A stretch of DNA of 64,000 nucleotides from Aquanectria penicillioides (Eukaryota > Ascomycota > Sordariomycetes > Hypocreales > Nectriaceae), in assembly GCA_003415625.1 (NCBI GenBank), contig PYIU01000002.1:6758001-6822000 (forward strand), written 5' to 3'. Position 1 is the stretch's first letter; every line of letters begins with the position of its first letter. Below are positions 45,482 to 57,598 of this stretch, piece by piece. Position numbers and translations under genes: made by a program. The notes below the pieces were generated by a model. The model worked only from the letters and a program-made list of their open reading frames with translations. It was not told where the DNA came from and did not search any database.

Positions 45482-48400
45482 TGTCGCAGATGGACGTACC
45501 TACCCTATAGATGCAGCTCAACACCAGAAACGCTCTACTCGAAGGAGGTGGGAATAAGGATATTTATCTCCCTGGTTGAAGAAAAGGCTATCATGATATG
45601 ACACCACCTTCACATCGTAAGGCAGGCCATTAGCACGTCTAAGCACGCCACGTTCAGCTTTCAGCCGCTCCATGCACCTGATCTGATCTACGATCAGGAG
45701 AGAACTTGTAGATGATAGATAGACGAGGTAGACAAGCGAGACTTTGTTCCAATACGGTACTTCCATGATTGAATTCAACAATGCACTCTCTCTTACGTAC
45801 AATTTGTTCTAACTTATAATCATTATGATCTAACTGATTCTCCATCCTCGACAACATTCAAAAAAGCTTATGTAGACAACCATCCAAGTTCCTTCGTCGC
45901 TACCAGTACTAGTGCCTCGATGAGATCTTAAGCTCATGAACTCTCATTCACAGCCACAACGGCTGGTACAAAGGCAAAATAAGCATCCTCAGTAAGGTTA
46001 GCATTATACCGAAATGAACACCTCTAGTCTGCAGGCATTCCTCAGGCTTAGCCTCGAGTGTATCTCGCATCTGAATTACCAGGACCACAGGGCGCCCCCA
46101 GTCTGGCTGTCAAGACCGAGATTGAGGGCCAAGCCTCCTCCCATGCCTAACCCCAAAGGGTGCCATCCGCCCGTCACTCGTGAGGCCCTCGCTTACAGAC
46201 CCGTCCATGTCGCGAATGTGCATTAGCATTGAGAACGAAGAGATTCAGAATGTCGGTCTAGACCCAAATGCCAGCCCTGCCCCTCTTCATCCCCAGGACA
46301 AGAAGGGGGGGCGGGGAGTCAATCTCTGCTTGCCTAAACGGCCAAGCAAACCCCGCTGCTTCATTTGAGTAAGACTCGAGATTTCATCCGCGTTCCGCAG
46401 AGACGATCACACAGAAGCAGTTTGTGGGAGCCTTCGGGACAAGAACGGCAGTGTTGCAGGGATTGTTTCAGGGATTGCCCAAATACTACCGTATGCTCCC
46501 GCCGCCGCGACCCAAACCGTCTCAACACTGAGAATGGCAGCGACCAAGCTCCAAACACGACAAAACAAAGAGCTACGCTACGAGACAGACATGCGAACGG
46601 AAGCCATCGCAGCCGTGCAGCGAGGCGACTTGGAAAGTATCACATGGACGGCCCAAGTACGGCCCAAGGACGGCCACCAGCGGCGCGCGGAGTCATGCCG
46701 GCAGGACTCAGCAGTGCCGGGCTGTGTTTCGTCCAGGTGCAAGGAGAGCCTAGAAACCGGCGCCGGTCAGCACTTGCAAGCGTGAGAATGATGGCCGATA
46801 AGACGGGAAAATGGGTGACAGAAAAAAAGGCGCAACCCGTTGATTTGGGAGGCAATAGGGGAAAACATGCAACTTGACGAGAAGATGAAGCCATCACCAA
46901 GAGTCAGTGGGCCGACGGCAGTGAAGGCTCCAGGGTGAGCGAAAGCGTGGGGACCAATGAAAACGGGCGGCTGGAGCTCGCGCGCGGGACTCCAGGGCTT
47001 CCAGGGACCTCCAGTGGACGGAAGGCGCTGGACGGTCTGTGGAAGGAACCGCGGGACAGGGCACAGAAAGGCTCGAGAGGCCTGAAGCAGCGCTAGACAG
47101 GGGATGACCGCATGCGCCGCCGGCTGCCGTGGGCGGGTGCTGCAAGGGGACAAAGCTTGGCAGCGCTGTGGTGTGCTACGTAGCTATTATACATCCGTCT
47201 ATGATGTGCTGTAATGTGCCTGCGCTGCGCTGAAGGGGATGGCCGTTGTGGCGGCCCAGGACCCTGTGGCTGCTTCTGAGCAATGGGTGAGGGCCGCTGA
47301 AAAAGGCCCCTGCAATGGGTGTTTGTTCCCAGCTACGGTGCCGTGGCTTGCGGTGCTTGAATTCCACCTGCAACCCCGCGCGGCGCTCGGTGGACCGTTC
47401 TCAACTGAACGACCTGAGCAGGCCCCAGGGAAGAGACCACAGATGGATAAGATATGGAAGCGGGGAGTTTAGAAGTCGTCTTCGAAGAAGACCAACTCGA
47501 CATCAAAGACGGCCACCTTGCGAAAGTCCCCAACCCCTTTTATGACTCCTATTGGAAAGAAAAAAAACAAAAAAAAACAAAAACAACGCAAGAACCTAAA
47601 ACTCAAGCTTCTCCTGGTCATCACCACCCGCTCCTCGCCTCCCGGTGGCTTACACCGAATTGTGCCAGCCCAACCAAGACAGCCCGATGCATGTCTTGAC
47701 ATCGGCGTTTTTCTTTCGCCATGTCCATGTCCAACCTGAAACGCCACCATCCCCATCTCCATCCCCGTCCCCGTCCTTGATGCCCCCCTCTTCTCGCCCC
47801 TCACACAGCGACGACCGCCACTTGCAAACAAACCCCAGTCAATCAATCAGTCAGTTGCCCCCCTCCATCACTCATAGGGCAGGCCTCCATAGCTTGCTCC
47901 CCCAGCTGGCTCCATTCCCATCCTGCTCCTCCCGGCCTCCAGCCAACCAGCGGCGTTTCCAAGCCTCTGAACCCAACTCTTGGCTTCCCACTCTTAGCCC
48001 CCTCGACACCTGAACCAAAGCCTTTCTGCTACGCGCGTCGGATTCAACGAACCGATCTGATACAGCCTCTCAGCCCCCCCTTACATTGCCGTCTTCCCGG
48101 GCTCTGCCCTCACTCGCTGGAGCCGGGAAGGTTGGCCACATCCACACAATCGACAGCAACCCACACGCCGCACGCCCGGAACGCTGGCCGAGACAGGGTC
48201 CGTCGCGCTGGTCGTGCTGAGAGCCGCCCGAGTCGAGTCTCACTGCTAAACAGCTAGACTTGAAGCCCGACTTGACACTCGGTGGCTGAGGATCCGAGGC
48301 CGGCTCAGGTGTCATCCAGTTTTGCAGTGTTGCTCTCTGTGTCAAAGGCGAGACGGATGAACATGTCGTCAGACTGCTTTGCTACAGAGTAGGCGCCCTG

Positions 48401-49701
48401 AATGGGGGAGCCCAGACTGCTCGTTCGGCGCCGGGGCAGCCAACCAGATGCGTCAAAATGGTCCTCACACGGGCATCTCAGCTCCAGGATCACCGCCTCC
48501 TCGCATGGTGCTCCCCAGCTGGTCCCCCAGTTGAGGCCCCGCGGAAGCCCGCAGCACGCGCCCCTCCCAGCGACCCAGAGGAGAGACCCAGAGGAGAGAC
48601 CCAGAAGAGTGCTTGGCCCGCCATCATTCTCGTCCCACCCCGGCGCTTCTACGCCTTCGACAGGTCTCTCATGCGCTCGTGGCTCTTGGACAACTGTGGA
48701 TAACCATGGATAACATGGATAGCAGCACATGCATCCCACCGCCGCCATGCCGACCATGCCGAGTTGCTCCCCTGTCTTACAGCCCGACCAGACCATTTTC
48801 GTCACACTGTCAGTCGATCCGACGATGGTAACCCCCTGGGAGGGCCCTGTTCCTGTGGCCGCAACCCCGGGCTTGACCTCTACACCAACGCACCCCCGGT
48901 GCGGCGCTCTCCTCTGCTACCCTTTTGAACCCCAGTCCCCCGTCGCCTTTTTTCCTTTCTGCATTTCTAGGCGCACCGCAACCTAATCTCGCCTGTCTCT
49001 GCACCAAGCCCAAGTCAGTCGCCTGCTGTTTTTGTCCGTCCGTCTTGGTTCTGGTACGATACAGTACGATACCCACCTGTTCGCCGCAACGGGTCCCTCG
49101 CTCCCTTAGTTGAGTGGGCTGGTCCCCTCGTGTGTCTCTACATATCTTCTTTGCCCTTGTTCCTGGTCGACGGCTTCCTTTTCCTTCCCGTATATTCATC
49201 TTCCGTGGATCATTCTTTTAATACCTGCTTCCCGGCATTTCGTCTCCAATTTTCGCCTCTTCCCTTCCTCTCTTCTCTGGACCCCCACCAGTATCTTTAC
49301 AGAACCCACTCTTTTTTTTTTTTTTTTTTTTTTTACAAACGAATCACCTGGACGATAGTGAGTAACACGACGAGCTGAACTCGCCGACTCACGCAGCGAA
49401 AACCCTTTACTTCAATTCACGAGTATATTCTTTCTACCGCCGGACGGAAACTTCATTATCCCACTATAAAAAGAACAAGTCGGCCCGGGACTGGAATTGG
49501 ACGACTTACGGTGCAAGCTCACCACAACAACCTGAGATACCCATACCCACGCTATTTTTATCACACCCACCGGAATCCAATACTACGCAGCAGTTCGAAG
49601 GAAACGGGAACATCCGGCATAAAACGAAAATCCATTGATTGGAAAACTCGCAAAGAGGAGGAAAAGAAATACAGAAACAAAGAAACAAGAACAATTCAAC
49701 A
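45482..49701. other. 4.2-kb intergenic span
   Basis: No gene could be supported. Open frames on both strands overlap and lack motifs. The left third is AT-rich and the rest is GC-rich with CCATCCCC/CCCGTC pyrimidine repeats near 47740-47780 and a T23 tract at 49312-49334. A long leader of the next gene may begin near 49200. Confidence 0.45.
49312..49334. repeat. homopolymer T23
   Basis: An uninterrupted run of 23 T about 370 nt upstream of the next start codon. Confidence 0.9.
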
Positions 49702-50765
49702 ATGGCTCCGGCCGCGGCTTTTGCCCTCATGGCGTCTCTTTTTGCCCTCTCCGCATCCGCCTCAAGTCCCCAGTCTAGCGCGCTCTTCCTCCGCTCAGAC
49801 GACGTCCTGAACCGCCCCTACGTCTCAGTGCTCTCCGCCGCATCGATTCTCCACACCCGCGACGATGACGATGACAACTCAACGTCGAGCTCCAGCAGCG
49901 CGTACGGCGTAAAGGCCAACGCGGACGGCTCACTGAACCTCACAACCTGGGACAGCACCACCATCGCCTCGTGCAAGACCGCCCTCAGCATCCTGGTCCA
50001 GAGCACCAACCCTTCCGGCGCCTGCGTGTGCTACAACCTGCCCTCGCTGGACACCGAGACCGGCGTCTTCGAGGCCGACCTGCGCCTCTTCAAGATCTCA
50101 GAGGCCAGGGGCTCGTTTTCGGGAATTGCACCTGAGGATGTCTCCGTGGGACTCTCCTACAACGGCGCGAGCGTCATGCCCGTCGCCGCAAAGAACCTGT
50201 CCGGCTCGGGCATGGTGGGCCAGGTGGCCAGCATCGCCAAGCGATCAACGCCTCAGTTGCTTCAGACTTACATGTTTGTCGGCCAGATCGACACCGACCG
50301 CTTGAAAAACAACATGTCAATGTGAGTTGAGAACCTTTGTATATAACCCGAGTCTAGAAACAGCCAACTAACCAGGAAACCCATAGGTCTGCCTTTGAAA
50401 CCATCTTGCTGCCCACTCTCACCCTCACCGGCCGCAACAGCAGCGGCATCCAGGTGCAAACCAACGTCTCTGTCAACGAGGCCTCGTTCCTCACAGGTGT
50501 CTTCTCCCGCGAGGTCATCCTCTCTGACTTCGGCGCCGCCCAGCAGGCCGTCGACGAGCAGGTTGCCGGGCTCAAGAACGGCACCGTCGCCTTTGTGCTC
50601 CCCGGCATCCAGCTGATGGTCTACCCCGTCGGTCTCATCATCACCAGCATCTGGCTTGTCGTCGGCTGCGCCGCCTACGGCTTCGGCACCTACGAGCGCT
50701 TCCAGTACGCCGAGATGTACAAGCGCAGACAGGCCGTCGTTGCTCCCCGAGGAAACACCTTCTAA
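49702..50765 (+). CDS. secretory-pathway membrane protein, conserved in fungi, function unknown
   Basis: Two exons, 49702-50321 and 50387-50765, giving 332 aa; the 65-nt intron has a CTAAC branch site. A signal peptide (MAPAAAFALMASLFALSAS) is followed by an acidic and serine-rich segment (about 54-69). A lumenal or extracellular domain comes next with CVCYNLPSLDTETGVFEADLR-type sequence and several N-x-S/T sites. A transmembrane helix near the C-terminus (YPVGLIITSIWLVVGCAAYGFG) leaves a short basic tail (YKRRQAVV). Type I topology is inferred. An in-frame ATG at 49639 would add 21 polar residues before the signal peptide and is rejected. I recognise the general type of a conserved fungal membrane protein but no named domain. 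Confidence 0.8.
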
Positions 50766-51142
50766 ACCTCTAGAAGCGCATGAGTGCAAAATCCATCAGT
50801 CATAGAGACAAGCGTTGAATTTTCTTATTCCCTTTTTTTTCTTTCTTTTATTCAAGCGATGAGGAGAAAACCTTTTAATGGAAGGGGGAGTGCTTTGAAG
50901 ATTTCTTTTGGCGACGAGGAAAGAGAAGATGCCATCTAATAATTTTTTTATATACCAGCGAAGCATTGATACCTTCTTACTGTTTGTTCACACCATTTTT
51001 TTCAACATTCATCTTTACGACGACATCTTCTCTAGTATAGCCATTTTTTCTTTCTCTTACGGCACTCCATGTCATTAGTCGACATCTGGCCCTTGGCGGG
51101 TTCTTTTTGTGCATTAACACAACCAAAGATCACCACGTGACC

Positions 51143-51179
<37 letters not shown>

Positions 51180-51794
51180 CTACACCATCCCACCTACCAC
51201 TAAAAGACTCTCTTACTTTCCTACCTAGATTAGAAAAATAAAATCAAACAATTAAGAATTCTAAAACACATAGTGCTCACTGCCCCGTTGTGATGCTTGC
51301 AAGGTCGTTCCTCAATGCGGCAGTTGCTCGGTCTTACATGACCCCGATATAACCCAACATGGCGTGGTTGGGACGGCACATGAAACACGGATCGTACGCT
51401 GGTCGCGAGGCGCGGTAATACAACTAGCCGGGTTTATCAAGGCACGAGATATGAAAAATGAATAGCAAGGTAACAATTAAGATATCATAAGAAAATCGTG
51501 AATTCGGGTCTGGTATCATAAAGGCATATCTAGTCGCTCCAAGGAAAACAAAGGAAACGATGCAAGCCAAAAAAAAAAAAAAAGAGGACAAAGAAAAAAG
51601 GCCTCTATGTAGCATATGTCAAGGAAAGAAAACCCAACCGTCTCGTCATCAACGATATATGTCCGATACCGTCAGCACGCACAATTTGTGTGTCGGAATT
51701 GGGCGCCCAAAACACCGTCTTGTGAACTCCAGCCATTTCTGATGAATGCGACGAAATGCATCAACGCCGAACAGGAACCCACTCTTAGTCTTGT
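50766..51794. other. convergent 3' region with CA repeat
   Basis: This lies between two converging genes. It contains the (CA)16 tract and several T-rich runs; no gene was recognised. Confidence 0.5.
51145..51176. repeat. (CA)16 microsatellite
   Basis: Sixteen perfect CA dinucleotides in the 3' intergenic region. Confidence 0.95.
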
Positions 51795-53639
51795 CTACGC
51801 AGTCTTCTTGCTTCGCTCGGCATCCCTCCATCGACCCTTGGCCCAGAGGAAGCATTCGGTGAAGGCCATGTACCATCCAGTCACCATCCAGAAGGAGATG
51901 ATGATGCCCAGTCCACCCATGAGGCGAGCGTCCACGATGCGCTTGGTGAGCGTCTCCCGCATGGCGTCGTTCATCATGAGCCATCCGTAGATGGGGATAA
52001 GCTGCTGCGAGTCCAGTCCAACCTTACTCAGTTGCTGTCGGCGCGGGCCATCCCTCTCCCGCTTGCTCTCGGCGATGGTATCGGCCATGCGCCAGGCAAC
52101 CTTGTTGTTGATCTTATCCCAAGTAGCTTCGCAGGCAGCAGCCCTAGCTGCTTGACCCATGCGGGCTCGGAGAGCATGATCTTGGCCGAGCTTCATGGCC
52201 TTGGTGACGAAGCTATCGAGGTCGTTGGGGGGGATGAGGAAGCCGGTTTCGCCGTGGTTTACGATGTCTGAAGGGCCGCCCTCGTCGCGGGCAATGACGG
52301 GGACGCCACTGGCCATGGACTCGAGGACCACAAGGCCAAAGGTCTCCGTGACGGAGCAGTGCAGGAAGACATCGCCGCTGGCGTAGGCAGTAGCCAAGTC
52401 CTCTCCGACCTTGAAGCCGGCAAAGACGACCTTGCCCGACTCCCTGAGGGGGTCAAAGAGCTCCTGGACCTCTCGCTCAACGTCTGCGTTGCGGTTGCCA
52501 CCGACAATATACAGCTTGAAGTTTAATCCCCTGGCGTCGAGCTCCTTGGCGGCCTTGGCGAGGAAGTCAAAGCCCTTCTCGCCGGCGATGCGGGAAACAG
52601 TGACGAAGATGATCTCTCCGTTGGGGGCCAGCTCCTTTCGCAGCTCTTCGCTCCGTCTCGTGGGCATGAACATTTCGGTGTTGACGCCTCGGGTCAAAAC
52701 CTCGAGCTTGTCCTCCTGGACCTTCTGGCCGATCAGGTATCGCTTGACGAAGCTTGAGGGGTAGAAGATGGTCTTGACGGAGGAGTGTCGGAACAGGTAG
52801 CTCTGGACCGCGGCAAAGGCAAACACGGCGACGTTGCTCAGCGGCGCGGGGAAGAGGATGGCGCAGTATCCAGCCAGATCGGTCTGGAAGTTGCAGATGA
52901 CGGGGATCTGGTTGTCCTCGGGCTGCTGGCGCAGCTGGAGCATGACCTGGAAGCCCAGACTCGCGGGCGAGGCGAGGTAGATCAGATCGGGCGGGCAGTC
53001 ATCGCCAAAAGTGCGCGAGTAGAGGGTCGAGTTGCGCACGGGATAGACAATGGAGAGCTCGGGGTTGAACGGGAGAGGATAGCCAGTGACACGAACCTCG
53101 GGCTGCTTGTCGGCGGGAGACATTGACGGCGACGGAGGCGGCGTGAAGGTGTTGTGCTTGGTGTGGTTGTGCGGCGCGACAACAGCGACCTGGGCGCCGT
53201 TTGCGCGCAAGTGGTTGACGAGCATCAGCGTGGTGCGACTGACGCCGTTGACGGGGCCAAACGACTCGGTGCACAGGAGGATGCGCTTGCCCTTGAGGTC
53301 CGAAGGGAACTGCGACAAGTCATGCTTGACGGGCTCACCGATTGGGTGGCCATGGTTGACGGGGTGGGAGGGATTGGGAATGAAGAGAGCAAGCCCGTGT
53401 CGGTCTTGGTGGCCTTGGAAGGTCTTGAAGGTGTTTGGAGGTCTTGCAGGCCTCGAGAGAGTGGTGCTTGACGTCAAAGAAACCAAGAGACGCCATCCAA
53501 AACCCAGGCGCAGGGCGAGGGACAGGTCTCTTTTCTCTGCTGCGATAGCGCCATGGCAGCTTTGGGAAAAGAAAAAGGCTCCCCACGTGGATGTAATCCA
53601 AGACGCAGGAATGGACAGCGGCGGCTGGGGAAGGCACAT
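51795..53639 (-). CDS. GT4-family glycosyltransferase, membrane-anchored
   Basis: A single frame of 614 aa. The core begins at about residue 118 with KRILLCTESFGPVNGVSRTT, the donor-side N-terminal motif of GT4 enzymes like plant SQD2 and bacterial mannosyltransferases. VSRIAGEKGFDFLAKA and the E-x7-E motif in TETFGLVVLE (near residue 440) mark the nucleotide-sugar site. A C-terminal hydrophobic segment (GGLGIIISFWMVTGWYMAF) predicts a membrane anchor. The product probably transfers a hexose to a lipid or glycan; donor and acceptor are unknown. The first 110 residues look unlike the family and contain no other ATG, so the true start may lie in an unrecognised upstream exon. An alternative frame offers MASLGFFDVKHHSLE at 53496. 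Confidence 0.82.
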   Translation of the reverse strand: MCLPQPPLSIPASWITSTWGAFFFSQSCHGAIAAEKRDLSLALRLGFGWRLLVSLTSSTTLSRPARPPNTFKTFQGHQDRHGLALFIPNPSHPVNHGHPIGEPVKHDLSQFPSDLKGKRILLCTESFGPVNGVSRTTLMLVNHLRANGAQVAVVAPHNHTKHNTFTPPPSPSMSPADKQPEVRVTGYPLPFNPELSIVYPVRNSTLYSRTFGDDCPPDLIYLASPASLGFQVMLQLRQQPEDNQIPVICNFQTDLAGYCAILFPAPLSNVAVFAFAAVQSYLFRHSSVKTIFYPSSFVKRYLIGQKVQEDKLEVLTRGVNTEMFMPTRRSEELRKELAPNGEIIFVTVSRIAGEKGFDFLAKAAKELDARGLNFKLYIVGGNRNADVEREVQELFDPLRESGKVVFAGFKVGEDLATAYASGDVFLHCSVTETFGLVVLESMASGVPVIARDEGGPSDIVNHGETGFLIPPNDLDSFVTKAMKLGQDHALRARMGQAARAAACEATWDKINNKVAWRMADTIAESKRERDGPRRQQLSKVGLDSQQLIPIYGWLMMNDAMRETLTKRIVDARLMGGLGIIISFWMVTGWYMAFTECFLWAKGRWRDAERSKKTA

Positions 53640-56600
53640 GAGGCGCTGGGCTTCCTCGCTGGCGAGGCTGCAATAAACGCAGGCGTAACCACCACGAGGA
53701 GGGGCGGCAGAACGCAGTTCGTCGATCTCGGTAGCTGGGTTGGTGGGGGGGGGCAGATGTGAGGGGTCCAGCTTGATTCAGGTGCCTCCTTCGACGTCAT
53801 GGGAACTAAGGGCCGAGAACCATGGCGGTGTATGAGCAGGGCACAGGCACAGCTGGCTCTGGTGCGGGCGGGCTGGCATACGGCCGACTTGTTGCACCTG
53901 GATATACATGGACTGCCATGATAGAGTCATGCGCGAGGAGACATGTAGACGCGAGAGGTGAGATCTGACCACCTAGAGCAACTCGTGGCGGCTTCGCCCT
54001 CCGATGTGATATCACCTTGGCTGTCGCCATCCGTATCCAGCGGGTTTGTCCATCACGGCAGCGTCGTGAATTACAAGAGACTCACTCGAGCCCCCTGCGC
54101 CCGTCCCCGTCCACCATACCTTGAGCGACTTCGCCCGTGCATAATGTCGTACATTTTGACGGGACAGCCACCTCAGCCTGAATGTTGGACGACGTCTTTG
54201 CCCAATCGAGATGCCACCACCGTATTGGCGGGCTGTATGGCTGGTGACATGGTTTCCTTGAACCCATGTCCCCGAGGCGTGTCTCTGGCCAATCGCAGGC
54301 GCCGTCAAAATCACATTGTCCAGCGCAGCCAATCCCGTGGTGGCGTCTTGTCGCGCCCTGCGCCGTGGGATCGCGAATGGATATCAAAGTCTCTGCCCCC
54401 GTGCCCGCGCTGGTATGGTCCATTGGCGGTCGAAGTAAGCTCAGACGCGAGACTTGTGCTGCAGTTTTGCGGCTCGAGGAGGCGACTCGTGACCGAGATC
54501 CAGAAATCGTCAAGGTGCAAAAAAGACCGCAAAGGAAAGAGGAAAAAAAAAAGCCTCCAAGCGGTTGAAAGCGTCGGGAAGAGACGGAGCGTGACGTCCA
54601 TCTGTGACTCTTTGAGCTGGACAGGCCAGTGCGGCGGACATACTATGTACTTGAGGAGGAGTCTTATCCGTAGCGCCATCATGAAGCCTGGATAGACTTT
54701 CAGGCACAGCCAGAAGAATACCCAACTCGTGGTCAGGAGTGGTCACGGGAGCTGACTGTTTGCAACCTACTTGTGTATGTCTTGTATTTTGTGTCGCCTC
54801 GAGTCCTGCCACCTCGAGTTAGCCCAGTAGCATAGAGGGGTTGCATATGGTCTCCAACAGAGATGAAAACCCACAAGTAGACGAAATCCAAGTTGCGACG
54901 AGGGAAGATGACAGCCATCTCCTTGGACCGTCTCCGTCTCCTTTGGAAGCTTCCGACAGAAGAAAATTATCTTGTTCTGTGCATTTTGGACCGCCATCTG
55001 CTGCAGGTCCCTGTTGCGCTTATGACGGACATCACGTGTATGTGCGTGTGGCCTCAACTAAGCCTTGTACCTGCGTCGCCCAAGTGCGACTGCAACACAC
55101 CACCATCGCCGACAACCACCAGATCGCAAACGACAAAGGCGCATCAGTGTGGGTTCGCTTCGACAGACCCGGCGAGTACGTAACGATGGGGCTCTACAGG
55201 GTTGCAAAGCGTTACGATGCACCATACACCGCAATTCCAACTATTGCCTATTTATTCAAGTCAATGTGGGCTGTCTCATCAATATTCCCTTCAATGCATT
55301 TCGTGGCACTACCAATTTGTCCGCTCAACTAGCGAATCTGCGCTCTTCGCGATGGCGTCATCGGTCTGCTTGCGCGTCTCAATTGAAAAGACCAGGAGCG
55401 GAGTTTCATATACTGGTGCTTTCTCGTATTATATCCGGCTCAAGCACTAGTTCCGTCCCGTCATGGCACAATGCCGCTTGAGCTTGGGCTCATGAGCGTC
55501 GTCGACGTTGGTTGCGTCATGAGGTGCGGCTGCAATGATGCGGCTGAGCGCGTATACCATGTGCAGTGTGCATGTATGCGCCAGTGTAGTCCGTCCATGG
55601 AGGCTCAAAGATACACTATCAGTATCGCATGGTCGCGAGCAGCACGCAAGTCGGAGTCCTTGCCGTTCGTCAGGGGCTGCCATGAATTAAAGCTCACCGA
55701 CTGACCCGAAAGCGAGGATACAAGAACGGACCGATCCACCACAGTTTCAACCATGGATCTTCTCTGGACTGTGTGGGAACTGGCAGCACCTGGCCCTGGG
55801 ATATATCCAATACATCCCGTCTTGGCGACCAGGCTGTGGTTCCAGTGTAATTGACCACATTGTTGAGAAATGGGGGAGCACACTCAAACTCCCCGGCACA
55901 GCAAATCTCGATGAGTGGAAAAATCAAAGGAAAAAAAAAAGGAAACCACGGAGCTAGTGGCTCAATTACGTAGCCGCTGTCTGTCTGATGAGCAGCACCT
56001 CTATCTCCGGTTATTAGCGAGTTGCCTGTGCTCCCATGATGGCATCGAAGCTGAAGCTCGAGTGGAGCGATAGCGCACCAAAGTCCATACTGTGTTATTC
56101 CGTGGCTTACTGTGGACCGTGCCCAGCGTCCCTGGGAGATTGTTTGCTTGCCTGTGATAGAACGTGCGTAGTCCACGGTGCGGTACTTTCCCCTCCGGAA
56201 AAATACATTGGCCAACCCCAGTGAAAGCAACAGGCGTTGGGCTGAATTGGCCAAGGAGGGCCGGCGTCCGATTTGAAACTTTCCTCAAGTTGAACGGCAG
56301 AGTAGGCGATAACGGCCCTGGTTTGGCATGGTCCGCTAGCAAAGTAGGTGTAGGAGGCTGGCAGAGAGGTTTGTCAAGAGCCTATCGACGGTCGGTACCT
56401 GGGCCTGTAGCAGCGAGGCGCTGCATGCTACATTGCAAGTATCCGGTACTTCCAGCCTTTTGTCCCCCTCAATTCTGCGCCCCTCCAGCGTCCGTTGTCT
56501 AGAAATCACACGCTGAGGTTGCAAGGATATCGACTTGACGGCATAAGAAGATCTTCACCACTATTCTCGAGGTGGTTGCATTATGTAGGTACCAGGTCTC

Positions 56601-57436
56601 AATCGTTTTAGCGTCAGGGGGCTCGGCCCAAATGTGGAAGGAGCACCAAAATGAGAAGAGGGTCAAATGTTGTCCACTCTCTGTCATATCATGAGCGACA
56701 GTCATCTGCTCTCGTTCGTTACCAGAGTTGCATTTCACAGCTTGCCTGGAAATGATGCTTGCCATTCAATTCACATGATGGGTGATTGCAATCAATTTTG
56801 GTGCTCAATCAGAGCTCGTTTCGACTCTCGGCAACGCTAATCACGTTGTTGGCCTCGGGCTACAGTGTGTGGAAACTCGGCTGCTCGCGTGAGAAAAGAT
56901 GTGACGATCGGGTGTGTGGATTAAATAAGCATATTCCCGGTCATTGGACTCTCCCTGTCTCTAGAAAGATCCCACTCGCCCCAGTCCCAGTCTCTTCAGC
57001 CCAGCGACCCAGCAGCCCAGCCTAGTCAAGTCATGGGCTTCAGCTGCCAGTTCGCTGGCCAGCTTCGGTCCTGGGGCTGAGCCGGGGGGTGTTCGTGGAA
57101 GCAGTGGGTGCCAGACGACCACGGCGTATCGAGTGCGTGTACGGAGCCGGCCGAGTAAGCACCGCATCTCCGACTTGTAAGTTGCACATGCTATACCCCC
57201 TACGTCAGCTACCATTGTGCCATGCCCTGTCATATATCTCTTTGTGGCTTTCCTCTCCCACCTAAGTTCCCACGCTCGGTCGATTGCCGTTCGAGCAAGA
57301 TGATGGGCAGCATGGGCAGTGGTAAGCACTTTCGCCCCTGACATGGCCCACCAACCCGCGTCTGCGGCGTCGGACTAATAAATCGGCCCAGCCGGCATCG
57401 AATTTCCGTTCAGCGGAGAACACTGTATAGGATCGG

Positions 57437-57454
57437 GTGGGCGGGCGGGCGGGC
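57437..57454. repeat. (GGGC)4 repeat
   Basis: Four direct copies of GGGC plus flanking G and C; short simple sequence. Confidence 0.85.
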
Positions 57455-57576
57455 ATCATGCTAGGCTCTCAGTGGTAGACAGCATGGCGCATGTTCCTAA
57501 ATCAATCCGGGGGCGCAACCCAACTACGTATTGTATTGGTGGTTGTCGGGAGGCGTTGGGATTGGCAGTGCATCGT

Positions 57577-57598
57577 CGTACTGTACGCGTACAGTACG
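57577..57598. promoter_or_regulatory. perfect 22-bp palindrome with ACGCGT core
   Basis: Each arm reads CGTACTGTACG towards the centre, and the 22 bases are perfectly self-complementary with no loop. The centre is ACGCGT, the MCB core. A dimeric DNA-binding protein could read it, or it could extrude as a small cruciform. It is 3.3 kb from the nearest supported start codon, so a direct promoter role is uncertain. Confidence 0.4.

Noticed and set aside
48305..48805. 166-codon minus-strand frame
   Set aside because: Cysteine- and glycine-rich by composition, no family motif, and opposite other open frames.
53958..54695. 245-codon plus-strand frame
   Set aside because: No motif or family resemblance, several overlapping frames on the other strand, and composition like its surroundings.
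54841..55332. 163-codon plus-strand frame
   Set aside because: No motifs, and other frames here are also open; kept as unsupported.
55694..56254. 186-codon minus-strand frame
   Set aside because: No recognisable domain; its hydrophobic part comes from an A-rich tract on the plus strand.
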